Assembly (NCBI GenBank): GCA_948146395.1 | Contig: OX411559.1 | Coordinates: 30,038,708-30,102,707, forward strand | Source: Fragum whitleyi | Taxonomy: Eukaryota > Mollusca > Bivalvia > Cardiida > Cardiidae | Direction: 5' to 3' | Length of the DNA: 64,000 bases | Part shown: piece after piece, positions 59,570-64,000 of the stretch | How positions within the stretch are numbered: the stretch's first letter is position 1 | Layout of the letters: every line of letters starts with the position of its first letter | Program-made: the position numbers and the translations under genes | Notes under the pieces: generated by a model | What the model saw: the letters and a program-made list of their open reading frames with translations, nothing else | The model's database searches: none | Told to the model about the DNA's origin: nothing

Positions 59570-62280
59570 GATGAGTGAATAATGATTATTCACTTATCAG
59601 GTCCACTATTAAGGGTACTCATTGATAAATGAAGTTCTATAATTTCAGATCGAGATCAACCACTTGCTTTAAAGCTCTGGTCGAGCACGATACGTCCTAA
59701 TTCTACGTAAAAAGTAGAAATCAGGTGGAATACTTGAAACTACCCCCTTTTGAGTAAAACAGTAAAAAAACTAAGTGTTAAAATAGTCATAGTTGAGCCT
59801 GTATGTGACATTTCTAACAATTTCACAAGGGCGCAGGTCAGTAGTACATCCGCAGAGTCTTTTCAAAGTCTTCCCTGTGTGTTACATAGAGAGTAACGGA
59901 CCTAAAGTCTCTGTTCATAATCTCAGAATATTTTGAATACATGAATAGGGTTTGTGATTGTCCGGGTAGCTCACTGCCTGACCATTACGTACAAATAAGA
60001 TTGGTGGAAATATCACGCACAGGCTTAACTTACGTGAAACGAGAAAAGGGACCATCTCATAAGTGATATTAATATCGAACTAAAACGGTAAGCGGCGATT
60101 TGCACGGCCTAAAATTATGAGGAAACGTTCTTCCATGGTTTTAAAAACGATTTCTAGCTTTTCTGCTAATAAAGCAGGTAACCATTTTGAAATCAAACAT
60201 CACTAACAGAAGGATCCTTTTTCGCGTGACACTCTTTATAAACACAAGGGGTACCACTGTTTTTCACCAAAACGTGCAAGAAAACACTTATAAACAACAA
60301 ATACGGCACCTTATTTGGGCGGGGAAAGACTTAAGCGTTTATTGACAAAGAGTTGAAACAGGTTAACAATTTCTAGCGTCTGAGGATGACCTTAACACCG
60401 TAACTACAGCCCCAAGCTGTAGTTACGGGGTTTAGGTTACTCTCAGCTGTCATAGGAAAAGCGATCATACGGAAAATGCAAAGAGTATCAATCGTTATCT
60501 GTATGCTAGATTCATACGTACGTCAAACGTCGAATACATTATATCCCGCCTTGCACGTGCACTTGCGTGCAAAGCAGGATTCTTTTCTTCGACACTTATT
60601 TGTCATCCCAACCGCACAGCTTGTTGAATTTCGCAAAGTCAATCATCGATGAAACTGTAAGATTTTTGTATATAAATATCAAATGTGATTGACCTGTGAT
60701 TTAGCCGATCCTTTCTTGTAATATTTGTAAACCAAATAGTTCGTTTTCCTGTGACAGGCTAATTGGGTTTGTATGGTGCTCCAAATGGGTCTAAAATATA
60801 ATCTAAACAAGCACTTGTATTGAATACACATGACGTATGAAAATTACATGTGCAAAAATAGAAAACTTGAATTATTTAAGGATATAAATTTATTCATTTA
60901 GACCCATTCAGTTATAAATATGCAAGTAATATAACAAAAACGCTCTTGAAAGACGATTCGAACATAGATCATACACGCTTATGTTTAGCCGACCGAAACG
61001 TAAGAACGTGAAATTGACAAGAGAGAAAAGAAATACTAGATTTTTGTAACCAAATTTATAAAGATCTGGTTTGTTTTACAGGTGCAGAATAAGTCAAAAG
61101 AGAAAAAAAATCGCGAACAAAATGTGGACAATAAACTTTTTGTACCTTCAGCTTAGTTCAACGTGTAGGTACGACGTTTTGTATTCTCGTCAACAATATT
61201 AATGAACTATATGCGAGCTCGTTTCTCTAAAGCATGTGTATCTGAAAAGCAAGTGTTACTTTATTTAGCTTTAAGCAATGAAATGAATCCATAGAGAAGG
61301 GAGACAAAAACATCATACGAACAACGTGAATTAGCTTTGTAACAACGTTTCTTGACCTCCCAAATACTCGGTAACACTTTGTTAAGAACCGTTACGAAAT
61401 CTACATTCGAATCGTCTAAAAAGAAACTATCGATAAAAAAGTTCATTAAAAACTCTTGTATAACCATGCCCAAACACAAAATCTGCATATTTTCACTTTT
61501 GCATGACGTAGTTAAAAACCAACCAATAAAACAGGTTGATTAAAGTCACGTGTTCGGAGAGGAACGTGACTCCGAGAGTCCTGGAATCACGTGATATGGT
61601 TTTCATCGATCACCGTTATGGTTTGACGTCACACTGTGGTGACGTAACAATCGCAGTTTTTCGTTTTGTAGAATCACAACGTCTGTTTGTAAACGACTGT
61701 TAATGGCTTCTAACATCACTCTCTACAAAGGAATGTAAGAAGAAGCGATTCTTATCCATATCCCTTTCTGTCCTAATCATTTCTATCATTCCAGCGATAA
61801 GTCACAGTACATCACATTGCACTTTCTTCATACACAAAACTAAATTCTCCCAAACTTCCTCTGAGACACGTGTCCACAAAGTCAATCGATCATTGGATAA
61901 GAGGAGGGTCACGTGACATAAATAACTGGTGATGAAAGAGGAATCGGAGTGCTGCTCCCTCTAGCGGAAGGTGACAACGAGGTTACGTCTATGGTTTTAA
62001 TATCAACATGGGAAGATAACAAGGCTAAAAATTGTCTTTCTTGTATTCTATGCCATATGTAAACGTGAAAATTCTGAAATAAAATAAAGCAGAATAGTAA
62101 CACAAGTAAACACCACTAAAGACACGTGTCACAGCATCTTGCCAACCAAAACCAACTAACGGTCTTTCTTTTAAACTTGTATTCGAAAATAGGCTACCAA
62201 CTTGATACCTCCTTAACCTGCAAAGATGCTGTCGCAGAAACGAATGGGTAAATCAAGGGCGGGAAATGTACTTAACAAGG
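59570..62280. other. No gene seen
   Basis: AT-rich DNA with a MITE D relative (60525-60620, 'gcacgtgcacttgcgtgcaaag') and a small palindrome (60400-60430). The open frame at 61261-61488 (minus) has no recognisable motif. The missing 3' exon of the EF-hand gene could lie here but was not found. Confidence 0.4.
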
Positions 62281-62321
62281 AAATAATTTGCCGCTTTATA
62301 ATATAAAGCGGCAAATTATTT
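62281..62321. repeat. Perfect 41-bp palindrome
   Basis: Arms of about 20 bp: 'aaataatttgccgctttata' and its exact complement, with almost no loop. It could form a cruciform or be the core of a tiny MITE. Confidence 0.85.
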
Positions 62322-62834
62322 AATATGACCTAGGTCGCGAGAATGTGAATATTTTTTTCATATTATAAGGGTGTTATTTCATTGGCGGGATCACTATGCA
62401 AATGAGCCGAGAACTTAGAGCATCGTTTTATTTTCATTGTAAAAATGACGTCATAATGCACTTGCTAACGTAATTTCACAAACGGCATTATATGTTTCGC
62501 GGAAAAACTAGAATCTATAAATGTCTGGAATTTCCTCGGTTTATAGCAAATATTCAGGACATATTAAAAATAGAATATTAATTGTGTGCTAAAGAAATAC
62601 CAAATATATTAAACTCGTCATCTAAACAGATAAAAACTCGGCGAAGCCTCGATTATATCTGCTTAAAGATGACTCCTTACAAAAATTCGGTATTCAATGA
62701 ACACTCATTCAATATCCTCCTTTTAATTCATTTGAAACAGCCTGTTAACAATTCGACAATTATTCTAAGATATATTAGAAATGGCAAATTCTATACCGAC
62801 CACCTCTGTTATGATATACTTATCAGGAATAAAT

Positions 62835-63105
62835 CAATGTTAGCTGGTCGGGGTAAGGATAATTTATCACAACGAGGCTTTGTTGAGTCATGATAATTTC
62901 TCGCAACCGAGACCAGATATCATTTTATATTTTAAGACACTAACATATAATTTCATTTACCATGCAATCATTTTCCAGTGCTGAATTATGATAAAAGCTT
63001 AAAAATCAAAGAAATTCTTGCGAAAGTGTATACAATTGTTTCTAAAACTAGAGTGCCTGATGTCATTTTATGTTATCAAACAGGTGATATCAGGTCAATA
63101 CAGGC
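62835..63105 (+). repeat. Hairpin-headed repeat, third copy
   Basis: 'agctggtcggggtaaggat', 'catgataatttctcgcaacc', 'gcttaaaaatcaaagaaatt' and 'gatatcaggtcaatacagg' follow the order of 34810-35085. The frame at 62582-62893 ends inside it. Confidence 0.65.
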
Positions 63106-63373
63106 TTCTTTGTATCATAAAATGTAAATATTAGAGTCGTTTTACTTTTTCAACTTTGTAAAGGGTATGAGCATATTTATTGTTTTTAAAGAGAATCATG
63201 TTTATTGGTTCAACAGGTCTAACTGATTCTCTTATTCTCAGGTAATATCAAGAATATCACAAAGATGTAAAAATTTTCGTCAAAACACAACCGTCGACGA
63301 CAACGACGACCGGCAATACTACATGTACAATTTTTTTTCTCGAAAAACAACTTCAAAACGACCCCTAACTCAC

Positions 63374-63637
63374 CTTCAAAGTCTATAAGCCCGTCCCCGT
63401 TTAAATCCGCTTCATTAAACATGGCTTTAATATCGTCATCAGATAAATTTTCCCCTAATCGTCGCATCACATATCTAAGTTCATGTCGGTCTATATAACC
63501 GTTACCGTCCATATCAAACACTTTAAACGCCTCCCACTTTTTCGCCTTTTCGTCGCTCGGATCGTACTTGGCTTCGTCCGTCTCCGAAAATCGTCTCATC
63601 ATTGATAGGAATTCATCGTATTCTACGTACCCGTTTT
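63374..63637 (-). CDS. Calmodulin-like EF-hand protein, internal exon
   Basis: A 264-bp exon bounded by acceptor ttgtgtttcag (exon base 63637) and donor gaag|gtgagt (63374/63373). Two bases complete a Glu codon, then NGYVEYDEFLSMMRRF, the second half of an EF hand. A charged linker follows (SETDEAKYDPSDEKAKKW). A complete EF hand follows with loop DMDGNGYIDRHE (Ca ligands at D1, D3, N5, E12 and the invariant G6/I8). After helix F (LRYVMRRLGENLSDDDIKAM) comes the next loop DLNGDGLIDFE, cut by the donor just before its final Glu-Phe. Spacing and the MRRLGENLSDDD region are as in calmodulin/troponin C. It is a likely Ca sensor, but the exact subfamily cannot be told. The remaining C-terminal coding, perhaps only about 10 residues, was not located. 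Confidence 0.85.
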
Positions 63638-63855
63638 CTGAAACACAAAATACGTTAAAGAGCCCGTCTAAATGATTTGTATTATATATTGATAGCTCAG
63701 CGCGAAAAAGTTTTAACTGCCTATATGTTTATAGTCAGTTACAACTGTTTCACGCTAAGCCACCGATATATGAATATAGTCGACAACTATTTTGTTCGGT
63801 GTAAGATTGATTTCTATTTCACTGGGTGAACGAATGGTGGAGCCTCGAGTGAACA

Positions 63856-63885
63856 ATTCAACGTATTCTACATACCCGTTTTCTG
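63856..63885 (-). repeat. Duplicate of the EF-hand exon 5' edge
   Basis: 30 bp at 63856-63885 match 63611-63640 with two differences, covering the acceptor cag and the coding start (aaaacgggta.gtagaatacg on minus). The offset is 245 bp. Downstream of it the reading frame diverges (NGYVEYVELFTRG) and stops. Confidence 0.8.
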
Positions 63886-63933
63886 ATGGGGTTCGTTCAA
63901 AGCTTCCATAGAGGATTCATATTTGTTCGCCAT
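63876..63933 (-). CDS. Possible first coding exon of the EF-hand gene
   Basis: ATG at 63933 in a strong context (A at -3, G at +4) gives MANKYESSMEALNEPHQKT plus one base, then a donor-like acgg|gtatgt at 63876/63875. The leftover base plus the two opening bases of the next exon make a Glu codon, so it is in phase with 63637 over a 238-bp intron. Against it: the residues supplied at EF-loop positions 1 and 3 would be Q and T, not Asp, so that loop would not bind Ca. The site also falls within a 30-bp stretch that duplicates the next exon's 5' edge. The true upstream exon may lie beyond the window. Confidence 0.45.
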
Positions 63934-64000
63934 TCTCCTATAGTTTTCGTTTAAAGGTTAACGGCGAGTTAAGTCAATTGTTTACCATTTCGAATAATTT

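Overview
The window is eukaryotic nuclear DNA, most likely from a bivalve or other marine mollusc. It is AT-rich, has very little coding sequence, has spliced genes with introns of 7-28 kb, and carries dense short interspersed repeats: tRNA-derived SINEs ending in a CAAA-type tail, palindromic MITEs, and families ending in GACGGACG-rich stretches of the kind common in bivalve genomes. The lineage call is inference; no species can be named. There is no bacterial-style gene organisation, operon, CRISPR or prophage.

Genes. Two genes are supported, both on the minus strand. (1) A claudin/PMP22-type four-transmembrane protein spans 45882 down to 4817. It has a shared middle exon (17679-17822) and last exon (4817-5007), and two first exons in the same splice phase, at 45663-45882 and 25056-25263. 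Either first exon joins in frame to give about 184 or 180 residues. The middle exon has been tandemly duplicated, and three decayed copies lie just upstream of it. (2) The right edge (63374-63933) holds the 5' part of a calmodulin-like EF-hand gene whose 3' exon or exons were not found. A 5'-truncated LINE at 13247-14704 carries a frameshifted reverse-transcriptase C-terminal region.

Layout. 0.5-4.4 kb: SINE and MITE copies. 4.4-6.2 kb: last claudin exon between palindromic MITEs. 6.5-7.7 kb: a SINE split by a 915-bp TA-flanked element. 8.2-10 kb and 11.3-12.2 kb: long elements with internal tandem repeats. 13-15 kb: a LINE nested in a MITE. 16.2-19.7 kb: repeats around the middle claudin exon and its copies. 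21.8-22.8 kb: a 940-bp foldback element. 24.5 kb: a palindrome with hammerhead-ribozyme-like cores. 25.0-25.5 kb: alternative first exon next to a MITE. 33.8-36.3 and 38.1-42.1 kb: a direct segmental duplication whose copies differ by several clean insertions. 45.6-45.9 kb: distal first exon. 47.1-49.4 kb: two tandem-repeat-rich elements. 49.9-50.7 kb: long GAA and GA tracts. 57.9-58.8 kb: a TTAA-flanked element with about 290-bp inverted repeats. 63.4-64 kb: EF-hand gene.

Much of the information is in the nesting order and in the empty/filled insertion sites. The best candidates for something new are the claudin locus with alternative first exons and a decaying tandem exon array, the foldback element built from heptamer-like repeats, the palindrome with a hammerhead-like core on both strands, and two repeat families that share a Helitron-like 3' architecture.
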